Below are positions 37,616 to 46,577 of a stretch of DNA of 64,000 nt, one piece after another (positions within the stretch are counted from its first letter, which is position 1; each line of letters begins with the position of its first letter). Under the pieces are notes generated by a model that had not been told where the DNA came from, did not search any database, and was given only the letters and a program-made list of their open reading frames with translations. A program made the position numbers and the translations under genes. Source of the stretch: Variovorax gossypii (lineage in GTDB: Bacteria > Pseudomonadota > Gammaproteobacteria > Burkholderiales > Burkholderiaceae_C); the NCBI RefSeq assembly GCF_003965815.1, contig NZ_RXOE01000002.1:558001-622000 (forward strand). Reading direction: 5' to 3'.

Positions 37616-38628
37616 GCTCTCAGGAAACATGGATCGAGTCGGCCGAGTTTTCTTTTCCGTTCCAGGATGAAATCCGCATCGGCGAGTCCGGCCAAGGCTA
37701 TGCAATGCGCATGGCACTCGCCAATGGACTGATCGGATTGCCATGGGTCAAACAGGCGCTGAGCAAAACGCATTCGGCCGTGCTCGATACTGGTGACGCG
37801 CCTTTCTTGGCCCGATGGTTCGGTGCAAGTGTGCAACTGGTCGAATTCGCGCTCGAGGGACTGACAAGAGGGCATCGTGAGCAGGGGTTTCGCTATGCGG
37901 GGCAGTTGCTCGGTCGGCAATACTTCCTGACCCGATCCTTCCCTCGGGTGTGCCCGAACTGCTTGCGTGAACTAGGCCATTGTCGAATCGCCTGGGATAT
38001 AGGATTGACGGTTGCATGCGTGCGGCATCGCCGTGTCCTATTGGATCGGTGCCCTTCGTGTTTGCGCGCTCTCTCTTGGAATCGCCCGGGACTTGATGTC
38101 TGCTCCTGTGGCTTCGCTTTCGAGATGGAAGATGCGCCTGCGCGGCCTACGTCGAGTGAGTTATTTCTTGCGCGGATGATTGACCAGAGGATGGATGACT
38201 TCGAGCCGGAATGCAGTCTCCACTCGGCATGCATCGCCGACGACGAGGCGGTACAGGCGCTTTCCGCGCTCCTAAATAACTTGAGCCTTGATGGGGTCAT
38301 GCGTATCGTCTATGCGCTGGCGACGGCAGCAATGTACGACTCAGCGGCGGGAATCAAGCGAGAGCGCAGCTCGCTCAGCAAAGCGCGTCAGACGGTTGCG
38401 ATCGCCTCGGCGTTCAGCGTCAAAGCCGCCCACTTAGACTCCACCGTGCTCCGAACCCGCCGGCCGACGGTTCTCGTCGATCTACTAACCGATGTTGATG
38501 GATCGCCCCTCGCGTCAGCGGAGGATCTGAGCTTTGCTCGCTCGATGCTTGTCTGGTTAATGACCAGTGCTTCTAGGTCAAGCTGGAGATCCAAGCACGC
38601 TTCGTTCGCTCAGCGAGAGCTCTTCTGA
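37612..38628 (+). CDS. TniQ/TnsD-family target-selection protein 2
   Basis: 338 residues, overlapping the first tniQ by 4 nt. It has its own zinc fingers in TniQ order: 'RVCPNCLRELGHCRIAWDI', 'VACVRHRRVLLDRCPSCLRAL' and 'DVCSCGFAFE', split by the usual His-x-x-x-L. It therefore looks like a second, divergent TniQ rather than a fragment. Two TniQ-type proteins in one Tn7-like operon suggest two targeting modes, one for a fixed chromosomal site and one for mobile DNA; that is inference. Confidence 0.75.
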   Translation: MSSQETWIESAEFSFPFQDEIRIGESGQGYAMRMALANGLIGLPWVKQALSKTHSAVLDTGDAPFLARWFGASVQLVEFALEGLTRGHREQGFRYAGQLLGRQYFLTRSFPRVCPNCLRELGHCRIAWDIGLTVACVRHRRVLLDRCPSCLRALSWNRPGLDVCSCGFAFEMEDAPARPTSSELFLARMIDQRMDDFEPECSLHSACIADDEAVQALSALLNNLSLDGVMRIVYALATAAMYDSAAGIKRERSSLSKARQTVAIASAFSVKAAHLDSTVLRTRRPTVLVDLLTDVDGSPLASAEDLSFARSMLVWLMTSASRSSWRSKHASFAQRELF

Positions 38629-39000
38629 ATTGGTAGAAGGTGCTGCCGCTGTGGCATGGTGCTGATTCAGGGAATGTCGACTCCGGGGGGCTTGTATTGA
38701 TTACCCGTCCAGCTACATTCGACGGGAAAGAGGAAATCATCTGACTTCAAATCAGCTTGCTTGATCCTAGCCTGCAACGCATCTCGGGCCGACTGCCGTG
38801 ATTTCGAACTGAACCGGGCGCTGGGTCTTGTGCTGCATCGCGGTGGCGCGTGCTGCCAGTTGGTCACCGTGGCAGCAGATCGGAGGGTTTGTTACATTTG
38901 ATTGTAGATCGGGTGTGGGCGCTTCGGCTACGTCGGAATGTGATTGCATTTCGCGCTGCTTGTTTTGCTCCAATGTAGTCAATTCTGCGAGGCTGGTTTC
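38629..39000. other. Gap between transposition and cargo genes
   Basis: 372 nt after the second tniQ stop. The middle (38724-38868) holds a minus-strand integrase remnant; the rest, including the last 130 nt where the cargo promoter must lie, shows no gene. The GC content rises at the remnant. Confidence 0.55.
38724..38868 (-). pseudogene. Decayed tyrosine recombinase fragment
   Basis: Reading leftward from 38868 one frame gives 'ARATAMQHKTQRPVQFEIT'; a shift of reading frame near 38800 then continues 'SARDALQARIKQADLKSDDF' and 'LFP'. Joined, these match the middle of a short integrase widespread in Burkholderiales islands, which I know from memory. The N- and C-terminal parts, including the catalytic HxxR and Tyr, are missing. 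It is scrap from an earlier integration event. Confidence 0.7.
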
Positions 39001-42000
39001 ATGCACATGATTCGCGACAGTGGTGTATCTGATGAGTTGATAAGCGACATCCTTGCCAGGGACTGCGTCCTCTGGCTAACTGCTGATACTTTTCCGAGCG
39101 CCGCCGAGCTTGAGCAACTCGTTGAACTGACTTTTGCGCCATGGCGAGGCGTGTTTATAGAAAGCACGGCAGCTGAGCTTGGTGCGATGCTCGGTGCGAG
39201 AAGTAGCGCCATTGATTCCGTTGACTCGGCCGGAGCGTTCACCCATTTGATTGCCGCCGATCCAATGGCACTTCAACTGCAGCGGCGCGCGAAGCCAGTT
39301 TTCTTCCTCAACGGCCGCGCTGATCGCGAGGGCACAGAGGCGGCCAACATTCCCAGGCGAAGTGCAGATCGGCGCAGGCTAAACATGACTGCCAAGCTCC
39401 GAGAGTTGGAGCCAAGGCGTGTTGTAGTCGTCGGGGAGCGGCCCGACGCCGCCGTTGACGAACTTGTCGCCCTCTGGGACGTCGACTTCAGGTCACTGCT
39501 AACCGTAGTTACCGACGATGAGTCCTTTGAGCAACGATTGGATTCGCAACTACAAGGCATCGGCGGATTGAACGTCGTTCACTGGGTTGCGGCGCCGCCA
39601 AGCCAGTTTGCTGAAGCGCTGGCAGCGCGACTAAAGACGCTAGCGACCCCGTCCAGCATCCTAGCCGCCGTGCAGTTGCCTGGCGGTTCCATTGTCAACG
39701 TCGATCTCGCAAGGGCGGAACTTGTCGAGCAGCCAATTGCAGATCTGTGCGAGTTCGTGCGCTTGCAAGACGCGTTGCCGGTCAGCCCTGAAGATCTTCG
39801 AGAAGCGGAGTTTAGAGGCTTCTTCACCCGAGGCAAGCACTCCTGGAGGCCGTTTGCAGCCGGTCTCCCGTGGATGCCTGACAAGGCACCGGAGAGGGAT
39901 CTGCTCAAGGCCTTACGTAGCCAGTTGGCGGACCCGCCTGGCAGCGTGCAGGTACTGTCTGTACTGTCGGAGGCGGGAGCGGGAGGGACCACGCAAGCAC
40001 GGGCACTCGCACTCGCGGCAGCTCGGGAAGGCTTTCCTGTCCTGCTTGTGAAGCAAGAGGCGGAGATGCCTTCAGCGCTGGAATTGACCGGATTCCTGTT
40101 TCGTGCGGTGCAAGAAGCGTCGAGACAAGCTACCGATGTGGGGTTGGTTGACGCGGGTGAGCCCGTCTGGCTGATCGTCTTGGACGTGCAGCACTGTGGT
40201 ACAGGGGAGGAACTTCAGCGTCTGTGTGTGGAGTTGACTCGGAGCGGTCGCAAGGTGGCAGTCCTCAAGGTCGCACTGGCCACCTCGCCGATCGAACTAC
40301 CGGATTCCGTTCCGCACCAAGAACTCATCTTCGTCCAGCACGAACTGGACTCGACCGATGTCGAGGACCTAGGCACCCATCTTAATGTGTACCTTCGGCC
40401 TCATGGAAAAGCTAAGAGTCGGCAAGAGTGGCAGGGGTTCTGGAGATCGCACCAACCAGATCTCGATGTCGGCATCGCGAGCTTTTGGATTGCATTGGAA
40501 TTCTGGCTGTCCGGATTCTTGCCCCTTGGCGAGTCTATTCAAGGATGGGTGGTTCAGCAGTTCAAAAACTTGAACGGACAGCCGGAGGTTCAGCGTGGGC
40601 TCTTGGAGATTGGCGCGTTGTCCATTGAGCGTAGAGCGACGCCGGAGAGGCTTTTAGCGCTGCTCTCGTCCCCGAGAGTACCGTGGGTCTTAGCCCTTGA
40701 CTCTAGCCGCGCCAAGTCTCCGGGCCTCGGCCTCGTGTACGGAGAAGCCTTCCCCTATGGGCGCGTTTGGGCAATCGCACACGACATGCTTGCTCGGTAC
40801 CTTATCAATGGAGTTTGGAACGATCGACTGCTCTGTGGAGAGCTCGGAATCCCACTATTTGAGGACACCGTAGCTTTGCGGCTTTCGTTGATTGCGGAGC
40901 TATCGAAGCGCGCAGCATTGGGTGAACCTTTCGCAAAGTCGTTTGCTGTGAGTCTTGCAACTTCGGTCCTAAAGCTGGACGAAAAGTACGGCAACGCTGA
41001 GTTCTTCAAGCACTGGCGAAAAGTTCTCGAGATATTGGAGTCCGTGCCGCAGATTGTTCGTCTGACAAGCCGAACGTTCAATCATCACCTAGCCATCTCA
41101 CGCCGTCGGGTTACTCAGGATGACCTATTTCACCTAGAAAGAGGCGAAAAGCGGTCGATGCTGCTCAAAGCCGTAAAAGAGGTTGAGTTCGCGCTTGACC
41201 AGATTGAGCCGAGTCAAGAAGACGAATCCACACTGAACCTCCTGAACACTCTCGCCCTAATCTACCAAGACCTAGCGGACTTGGAACGATTTGGCGGCAG
41301 TGCAGCAGACTTAACGATCTTTCTAGCCAAGTCGGACGAGACAACAAATCGAGCATTCAAAGAAAACCCCAACAACTCGTTCGTTCTTGAAACAGCGGCA
41401 AAGAATCAGCTTCGGCAGGGGCTGGCCTCTTCGGAGTCATCCGAGCGCATTGAGTCGGCCGCGAAAGCGCTTTCCTTCGTGTTTCAGGCGTCTCAACTCG
41501 ATACGGCGGCGTCTCGAAAGATGAAGCTTGGCCAACTTGCGGCACAGGCCCTGCGGGTACTTCAAGATGACAAGGCAGTAGCGGTCATCAACCGTCTTTG
41601 CGCATCTGGCAGCCCATATGGGTTCATTGCCAAGGCTTGGTTGGAGCTTCCATTGCCAGAAGGCGAGGAGACGACGCTCGCGCTTGAATCCGTGACCCCG
41701 ACTGCCGCAGGAAGTGCCCTTCGAATTCTGATGGCAGCACCGGAGCGCAACTGGCTCCTTGTCCGACTGTTGTACGACCTCGTCGTCATTGCAGAGCCCG
41801 CTGATTTTCAAGGCCAACTCAGACTGCTTGATGAACTCGAGTCAACCAAGGGCTATCAGCTGTCGTTGCAACAGGTTCTAGAGCGCGCAGTGTTGTTGTT
41901 CATTGGGGGGCAACACAAATCGGCAGTGGAAGAGTTCAAATGGCTGCGACCGAGAGTTAAAGAGTCGCAAACAGTGGTCTTTGTCCCCGGGCGCCTACGC

Positions 42001-42234
42001 TGGTTGCCGACCCCCGACCGAACTATGCGCGCTATATGTACCGCACAGGTTGTAGACAGCTCGTCCGAAGGACGGGGCATGGCAAAAGTGAAAGAACTAG
42101 GCGGCGCCTGGGCACCTTTTAATCCGCAGGAATTCGGTAAATCGCGCATGGCGCCTAACGAGCAGTTCAAGTGTCAGGTGACATTCGCAGCGATGGGGCC
42201 TTTTCTCAAGCCTGTCGATCAGTCCCATCGATAG
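39001..42234 (+). CDS. SAMD9-like STAND NTPase (degenerate SIR2 - P-loop - helical repeats - OB)
   Basis: 1077 residues from ATG 39001; a TTG at 38944 is less likely. Residues 1-270 have a SIR2-like alpha/beta layout ('DCVLWLTADTF', later 'LEPRRVVVVGE') but lack the GAG and catalytic His motifs, so probably inactive. A P-loop 'SEAGAGGTTQA' (323-333) has GG-TT in place of GKT, as I recall for SAMD9-type STAND proteins, followed by 'PVWLIVLDVQH' (Walker B-like). Residues 650-960 are helical repeats; the last 90 are beta-rich and OB-like. It lies 12 nt before a TOPRIM gene. A phage-sensing switch is my inference. Confidence 0.6.
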   Translation: MHMIRDSGVSDELISDILARDCVLWLTADTFPSAAELEQLVELTFAPWRGVFIESTAAELGAMLGARSSAIDSVDSAGAFTHLIAADPMALQLQRRAKPVFFLNGRADREGTEAANIPRRSADRRRLNMTAKLRELEPRRVVVVGERPDAAVDELVALWDVDFRSLLTVVTDDESFEQRLDSQLQGIGGLNVVHWVAAPPSQFAEALAARLKTLATPSSILAAVQLPGGSIVNVDLARAELVEQPIADLCEFVRLQDALPVSPEDLREAEFRGFFTRGKHSWRPFAAGLPWMPDKAPERDLLKALRSQLADPPGSVQVLSVLSEAGAGGTTQARALALAAAREGFPVLLVKQEAEMPSALELTGFLFRAVQEASRQATDVGLVDAGEPVWLIVLDVQHCGTGEELQRLCVELTRSGRKVAVLKVALATSPIELPDSVPHQELIFVQHELDSTDVEDLGTHLNVYLRPHGKAKSRQEWQGFWRSHQPDLDVGIASFWIALEFWLSGFLPLGESIQGWVVQQFKNLNGQPEVQRGLLEIGALSIERRATPERLLALLSSPRVPWVLALDSSRAKSPGLGLVYGEAFPYGRVWAIAHDMLARYLINGVWNDRLLCGELGIPLFEDTVALRLSLIAELSKRAALGEPFAKSFAVSLATSVLKLDEKYGNAEFFKHWRKVLEILESVPQIVRLTSRTFNHHLAISRRRVTQDDLFHLERGEKRSMLLKAVKEVEFALDQIEPSQEDESTLNLLNTLALIYQDLADLERFGGSAADLTIFLAKSDETTNRAFKENPNNSFVLETAAKNQLRQGLASSESSERIESAAKALSFVFQASQLDTAASRKMKLGQLAAQALRVLQDDKAVAVINRLCASGSPYGFIAKAWLELPLPEGEETTLALESVTPTAAGSALRILMAAPERNWLLVRLLYDLVVIAEPADFQGQLRLLDELESTKGYQLSLQQVLERAVLLFIGGQHKSAVEEFKWLRPRVKESQTVVFVPGRLRWLPTPDRTMRAICTAQVVDSSSEGRGMAKVKELGGAWAPFNPQEFGKSRMAPNEQFKCQVTFAAMGPFLKPVDQSHR

Positions 42235-42246
42235 GGAGGGCGAACC

Positions 42247-42978
42247 GTGTCAAATCCTGCCGCTCCCAAGGCCGGTTGCGAATGGTACGCGACCATGTGC
42301 GGATGGTCGCTGTCCGTTGGTAACGTCATGGTCGAAGGTACATCGGACGTCGCGTACTTCACGTTGGCGGCCCGGCTTCATCTAGCTGACTCCGGCGCCT
42401 CGCTACTGGGAACTGATTTGTCGATCTTTGCGGCCGGACTAGAGGAGGAAGGGGGCACATTCGGTATCTCCGAGCGGTTTCCGACACTCTTCAATTTGGC
42501 ATCCCATGACCTATCCGCTGATGGGCGTCGAAAATTCCAGGTGATCGCGCTTCTCGACGACGATACGATGGGGCGGTCGGCGGTGGGGATTATCGCGGGT
42601 GGCCATCGCCAGTTACGTGAGTACGAGTCAATGTTTCGCCTACGTCGCGTGATGCCAAGACGCCTGGAGTCGGCAAAAGCGCTTGGGGCGCAGACCGAAT
42701 CAGCGAATGCCGCGTTCGGTAGGATCGAGTGCACTATCGAGGACATGCTCTCAGACGATCTATGCGAACGATTCATCGTGGCTAGGCCAGAGGCGGTCAG
42801 CCGTCCGGCAGTGACGGCTGCAACAGGAACTCATCGCTACTGGACAATAGCTGGGAAGAAAATGCTCAGAGAGTTCGCAGAGCAGATGGCAACGGTCAAC
42901 GATGTTCGATGTCTGATAGATGCGTTGAGCGCGCTCCGCAGCTATATCGGGCTCCCACCTGACGGCGTGCGCTTATGA
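42247..42978 (+). CDS. Stand-alone TOPRIM (OLD-like) protein, candidate effector
   Basis: 243 residues. 'NVMVEGTSDVAYF' with Glu30 and Asp34 is the TOPRIM hhhEGxxD motif, and 'VIALLDDDTMGRSA' (Asp104-106) is the second, metal-binding DxD motif. 'EYESMFRLRRVMPRR' and 'IECTIEDMLSDDLC' resemble the later part of OLD-type TOPRIM domains. A GTG start follows AGGGAGGG. Alone, such a domain would nick or cut DNA or RNA, or sense nucleic acid. Pairing with the upstream NTPase recalls ATPase-plus-TOPRIM defence pairs such as PARIS, but the ATPase here is a different family. Confidence 0.75.
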   Translation: MSNPAAPKAGCEWYATMCGWSLSVGNVMVEGTSDVAYFTLAARLHLADSGASLLGTDLSIFAAGLEEEGGTFGISERFPTLFNLASHDLSADGRRKFQVIALLDDDTMGRSAVGIIAGGHRQLREYESMFRLRRVMPRRLESAKALGAQTESANAAFGRIECTIEDMLSDDLCERFIVARPEAVSRPAVTAATGTHRYWTIAGKKMLREFAEQMATVNDVRCLIDALSALRSYIGLPPDGVRL

Positions 42979-43223
42979 CTTGCGTTGTGTGCCGAGGGAT
43001 GAAACCTGCATCAGAGGTGCCATATTTCATCACCTTTTTGTTTCCCCGTTTTGGCCTAAATATGATCCGCAAGGATTGCGGTGATGATACTAAGCTGCCT
43101 ACAAGCGGCCAGCCATGAACGACGGCGTGTGCCAGCATTCTGTCCTCTGGGCGCAGAGCCGAAGATCGCGGCTGCTCCAAAGCAGCAGTTCCAGCAATGC
43201 TCTGGAAGCATCACACCATTTTG

Positions 43224-43240
43224 GTCACTTCTCAAGTGAC
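43224..43240. repeat. 7-bp perfect dyad, right partner of the 16-nt repeat
   Basis: GTCACTT (43224-43230), CTC, AAGTGAC (43234-43240). The right half extends into TCTCAAGTGACTGCAT (43230-43245), a 14/16 match to 32305-32320; the left half is the inverse of AAGTGACCA there. Candidate transposase-binding end sequence. Confidence 0.4.
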
Positions 43241-43495
43241 TGCATCCTCGCGAGAGAGACGCGTGCGATCTACTCTCGCCAGATCAAAGGTTTGACCAAA
43301 GCACTGCCATCAAGACTCGTACAACATGGACGAATGCCATGTGACGTGGAATTGATGAGGCCGAATGTTTAATGGCGCGCGACTCGAAAGTGATCTGACG
43401 CACTCAAGATGCATGTTTTTGAAAAACAGTGAGTTATGTCATGAACGCTGCGAATGTTGAGTGTCGTTCCGCAGCCATTGGGCCGTCCAATCTTG

Positions 43496-43518
43496 GCTTT
43501 AATTTGCCCGGGTAAAAT
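43496..43518 (+). repeat. Right copy of island-flanking direct repeat (candidate attR)
   Basis: Begins GCTTTA, ends CCGGGTAAAAT; differs from the copy at 21379-21401 at three positions. It lies 54 nt from the uspA stop and coincides with the return to core composition. Confidence 0.5.
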
Positions 43519-43572
43519 TGGGGCCAGAGGAAAGCCGCCGGCGCTGCGCAGGCCTGCTCCCTTCAGCCAGCC

Positions 43573-44016
43573 CTACCGCAATACCAGAACCGGCAGCGAT
43601 GATCGAACGAGAACCTGCTGCGTCTCGCTTCCCAGCAGGAGGCGCTTTAGACCCTTGCGTCCATGGGAGGCCATCACGATCAGGTCGCTCCTGTGCTTCT
43701 TCGCCGCGGCGACGATCGATTCGGCGACCAGGTCGGAGCTGGCCTGAGCCGTCCTGATCCGCACGCCGCGTTCCCGCGCGCGGTCCCGAATCTTGTCGAG
43801 CATCGCCTGCGCCTTGTCCGCCCACTGCTTCTCGATGCGGCCGATGTCCTCGGCGGAGAAGCTCATCGAACCTTCGAAATAGCTCTTGGGGTAACGGGGA
43901 ACGACGGTCAATGCGACCAGGTCCGAGTCGTTCTGCACCGCCAGCGCGATGGCGCTGTCGACGGCCTTCTTGGAAAGGGCCGTGCCGTCGGTGGCGACGA
44001 GGATGCGTTTGAACAT
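43573..44016 (-). CDS. uspA: Universal stress protein, single UspA domain
   Basis: 147 residues. 'RILVATDGTALSKKAVDSAI' at the N-terminus and 'DLIVMASHGRKGLKRLLLGSETQQVL' with the G-2x-G-9x-G(S/T) ATP-binding motif at the C-terminus mark an ATP-binding UspA. The start at 44016 fits a promoter controlled by the FNR site at 44071-44084 (predicted leader about 20 nt). It is divergent from ccoI. Likely role: survival under oxygen limitation. Confidence 0.93.
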   Translation of the reverse strand: MFKRILVATDGTALSKKAVDSAIALAVQNDSDLVALTVVPRYPKSYFEGSMSFSAEDIGRIEKQWADKAQAMLDKIRDRARERGVRIRTAQASSDLVAESIVAAAKKHRSDLIVMASHGRKGLKRLLLGSETQQVLVRSSLPVLVLR

Positions 44017-44070
44017 GAGGGGCTCCACGTTGTGTGCGGCCGAGCTTAGGCAGGCACCGCGCCATGCGGC

Positions 44071-44084
44071 TTGATTCAGATCAA
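44071..44084. promoter_or_regulatory. FNR/Anr box between uspA and ccoI
   Basis: TTGAT-TCAG-ATCAA, a perfect FNR consensus. If centred at -41.5, the minus-strand transcript would start at 44036, 20 nt before uspA. For ccoI the same rule would place the start at the ATG itself, so ccoI may be leaderless or use another spacing. Confidence 0.9.
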
Positions 44085-44118
44085 GCGCCTCGCGTGGTGC
44101 GCCTCTTAGGCTCGGCCG

Positions 44119-46440
44119 ATGAATGCCACGCTCGCCCCCGACCGCGCCGCGATCCCCGTACTTCCTGCCCCAGCCGGCGACCCGGCCTGGCAGGTGCTGG
44201 ATGACCCGGCCGAATGGCCCGCGTTCGGCCGCGAGCTGGATGCCGCCGACGGCGGCCGCTGGGAGTCGCAGGTCGTGGTCGAGGGCATGCACTGCGCGGC
44301 CTGCGCGTTCACCATCGAGGCCGCGCTGCGCCAGGTGCCGGGTGTGATCGATGCGCAAGTCAACGCGGCGAGTCGGCGCGCCCGCGTTGTCTGGTCGCCT
44401 GCGCAGACCCGTCCTTCGCGGTGGTTCGAGGCCTGCGCGAAGGCCGGCCATCCGCTGCTGCCGGGCGGCGACCGTTCCGCCAGGGAGCTGCGCCGGCGCG
44501 AATCGCGGCTGGCGCTGTGGCGCTGGCTGGTCTCGGGCTTCTGCATGATGCAGGTGATGATGTACGCCTATCCGGCCTACGTCGCACGGCCCGGCGACAT
44601 GAACGCCGATTCGGCGCAGCTGCTGCGCTGGGCTTCGTGGGTGCTGACCCTGCCCGTCGTGCTCTTCTCCTGCGGCCCCTTCTTCCGCAGCGCCTGGCGC
44701 GACCTGCGCATGGGCCGGGTCGGCATGGATCTTCCGGTGGCCTTCGGCGTGCTCGCGGCTTTCGCGGTCAGCACTGCCGCCACCTTCGATGCCACGGGAC
44801 CGCTCGGCCACGAGGTCTACTTCGACTCGCTGACGATGTTCGTCTTCTTCCTGCTCACGGGCTGCTGGCTCGAGGCGCGCCTGCGCGAGCGCACCGCCGG
44901 CTCCCTCGACGCCTTGATGAACCGACTGCCCGACAGCATCGACCGCCTCGCTCCCGACGGCAGCTGGAGCCGGGTGGCCGTGCGACGGCTGGTGGCGGGC
45001 GACGTGGTGCGCGTGCGCCCCGGAGAAGCCTTTCCCGCGGACGGCGTAGTGATCGAGGGCGACACCAGCGCCGACGAGGCGCTGCTGACCGGCGAGTCCC
45101 GGCCCGTGCCGCGTCCTCGCGGCGACCGCGTGCTGGCCGGCAGCCACAACCTCTCGGCGCCGGTCCGGATGCGGATCGAGTCGGTGGGCGAGGGCACGCG
45201 CTTTGCGCAGATCGTCCGCCTGATGGAGAGCGCCGCCTCGCGCAAGCCTCGGCTCGCGCTGCTTGCCGACCGGGTGGCGCGTCCCTTCCTCGTCGCGGTG
45301 CTCGCATCGGCGGCAATGGCGGCGGCGTTCTGGTGGCCGACGGATCCGGGCAAGGCGCTGATGGTCGCCGTGGCGGTGCTCATCGTGACCTGCCCATGCG
45401 CGCTCTCGCTCGCGACGCCGGCCGCCATGCTCGCCAGTGCCGGTGCGCTGGCGCGCGGCGGAGTGATGACTTCCAACCTGCAGGCGCTGGAGGCGCTCGC
45501 GTCGGTCGACACCGTCGTGTTCGACAAGACGGGAACCCTGACCGGCGACATGCCGCGGCTGGAGCGCATCTACTGCCGTCAGGGCATGCGGCCCGGCGAT
45601 GCGCTGGAGATGGCTGCCGCGCTCGGCGCGCAGTCGCTGCATCCTGTCGCGCAGGCGCTGGTGAACGCGTGGAACGCGCAATTCCGTTCTGCGCCCGGCT
45701 GGACAGCGGACAAGGTCGCCGAGACGGCGGGCCAGGGCATCGAAGGCCGGATGCTGCGCGTGCGCGCGGCTGTCGAAACGAGCCGCCGAGTGCGCCTCGG
45801 CTCGCCGGCTTTTTGCGGCGTGGCGCCGCTGGATGTCGATGCCGCGCAGGTCCATCTCGCGGACGAGCAGGGGTGGCTCGCCAGCTTCGTGCTAGTCGAG
45901 GAATTGCGCGCCGATGCCGCGGCTGCCGTGGCGTCGCTGCGCGAGCAGGGCCTCACGGTGCGCCTGCTGTCGGGCGACAGGGAGTCGGCCGCGCGGGAGA
46001 TCGGTGCGCGTTGCGGCATCGACTTCTCGCAGGGCGGCTGCACGCCCGAGGACAAGCTCGACGTGCTGTGGCGGCTGCAGGCCGAGGGGCGCCAGATCGC
46101 GATGGTGGGCGACGGCCTCAACGACGGCCCTTCGCTGGCGCGCGCGAACGCCTCGTTCGCCTTCGGCCGCAGCGTGCCGCTGTCGCGCGCACATGCCGAC
46201 TTCGTCGTGCTGGGCGACAGGCTCGCAACCATCCCGCAGGCCATCGCGCAGGCGCGCAGGACGCTGCGCGTGGTGCGCCAGAACCTCCTGTGGGCGGCGG
46301 GCTACAACGCGCTGTGCGTGCCGCTCGCGATCGCCGGCTGGCTGCCGGCATGGCTTGCCGGCCTCGGCATGGCCGCGAGTTCACTCGTGGTGGTCCTCAA
46401 TGCGACGCGGCTCGCATCCGGTACGGGGGAGGCGCACTGA
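44119..46440 (+). CDS. ccoI: Copper-exporting P1B-type ATPase for cbb3 oxidase assembly
   Basis: 773 residues. An N-terminal metal-binding domain with 'GMHCAAC' (Cys59, Cys62), eight membrane helices with '[11 protein letters not shown]' (CPC ion motif), actuator 'LLTGES', phosphorylation site '[11 protein letters not shown]' and hinge '[15 protein letters not shown]'. The position directly ahead of ccoS and ccoNOQP identifies it as CcoI/FixI, which supplies copper for the oxidase, rather than detoxification CopA. Overlaps ccoS by 1 nt (TGATG). Confidence 0.95.
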   Translation: MNATLAPDRAAIPVLPAPAGDPAWQVLDDPAEWPAFGRELDAADGGRWESQVVVEGMHCAACAFTIEAALRQVPGVIDAQVNAASRRARVVWSPAQTRPSRWFEACAKAGHPLLPGGDRSARELRRRESRLALWRWLVSGFCMMQVMMYAYPAYVARPGDMNADSAQLLRWASWVLTLPVVLFSCGPFFRSAWRDLRMGRVGMDLPVAFGVLAAFAVSTAATFDATGPLGHEVYFDSLTMFVFFLLTGCWLEARLRERTAGSLDALMNRLPDSIDRLAPDGSWSRVAVRRLVAGDVVRVRPGEAFPADGVVIEGDTSADEALLTGESRPVPRPRGDRVLAGSHNLSAPVRMRIESVGEGTRFAQIVRLMESAASRKPRLALLADRVARPFLVAVLASAAMAAAFWWPTDPGKALMVAVAVLIVTCPCALSLATPAAMLASAGALARGGVMTSNLQALEALASVDTVVFDKTGTLTGDMPRLERIYCRQGMRPGDALEMAAALGAQSLHPVAQALVNAWNAQFRSAPGWTADKVAETAGQGIEGRMLRVRAAVETSRRVRLGSPAFCGVAPLDVDAAQVHLADEQGWLASFVLVEELRADAAAAVASLREQGLTVRLLSGDRESAAREIGARCGIDFSQGGCTPEDKLDVLWRLQAEGRQIAMVGDGLNDGPSLARANASFAFGRSVPLSRAHADFVVLGDRLATIPQAIAQARRTLRVVRQNLLWAAGYNALCVPLAIAGWLPAWLAGLGMAASSLVVVLNATRLASGTGEAH

Positions 46441-46577
46441 TGGACATCCTCTTCCTTCTCGTTCCGCTGTCCGTGGCGCTGGTCCTCGCGATCCTCGGCG
46501 GTCTGTGGTGGGCCATCGAGCGTGGCCAGTTCGACGACGTCGACGCCGAGGGCGAGCGCATCCTGCACGGCGATTGA
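46440..46577 (+). CDS. ccoS: cbb3 oxidase maturation protein CcoS
   Basis: 45 residues: one membrane helix ('[20 protein letters not shown]') then '[20 protein letters not shown]', the conserved CcoS tail (GQFDD-D-E--RIL). It helps insert heme b and copper into CcoN. The ATG overlaps the ccoI stop. Confidence 0.93.
   Translation: MDILFLLVPLSVALVLAILGGLWWAIERGQFDDVDAEGERILHGD

Larger units (their letters stand above)
42979..43572. other. Right island edge, no gene seen
   Basis: 594 nt between the TOPRIM gene and uspA. It contains a hairpin CCGCAA-GGA-TTGCGG (43067-43081) that may end the cargo transcript, the dyad at 43224-43240, and the flanking repeat at 43496-43518. Short open frames are present on both strands but lack ribosome sites and family resemblance. 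Sequence composition returns to core style after about 43520. Confidence 0.6.

Noticed and set aside
33045..38628. CRISPR-associated transposon
   Set aside because: No cas gene, repeat array or atypical repeat was found anywhere in the window.
39001..39810. Active SIR2 NADase domain at the N-terminus of the STAND protein
   Set aside because: The GAG-S and catalytic His motifs expected of NAD-consuming SIR2 domains are not present, so I describe it as degenerate only.
42896..43180. 94-codon minus-strand frame overlapping the TOPRIM gene end
   Set aside because: No ribosome site or family resemblance, and it overlaps a well-supported gene.
43115..43372. 85-codon open frame at the right island edge
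   Set aside because: No ribosome site, serine/leucine-rich without motifs, and it spans the dyad at 43224-43240.
44214..46577. 787-codon open frame overlapping ccoI in another frame
   Set aside because: A high-GC shadow: Arg/Gly/Ala-rich with no family motifs. Only its last 45 codons (ccoS) are real.
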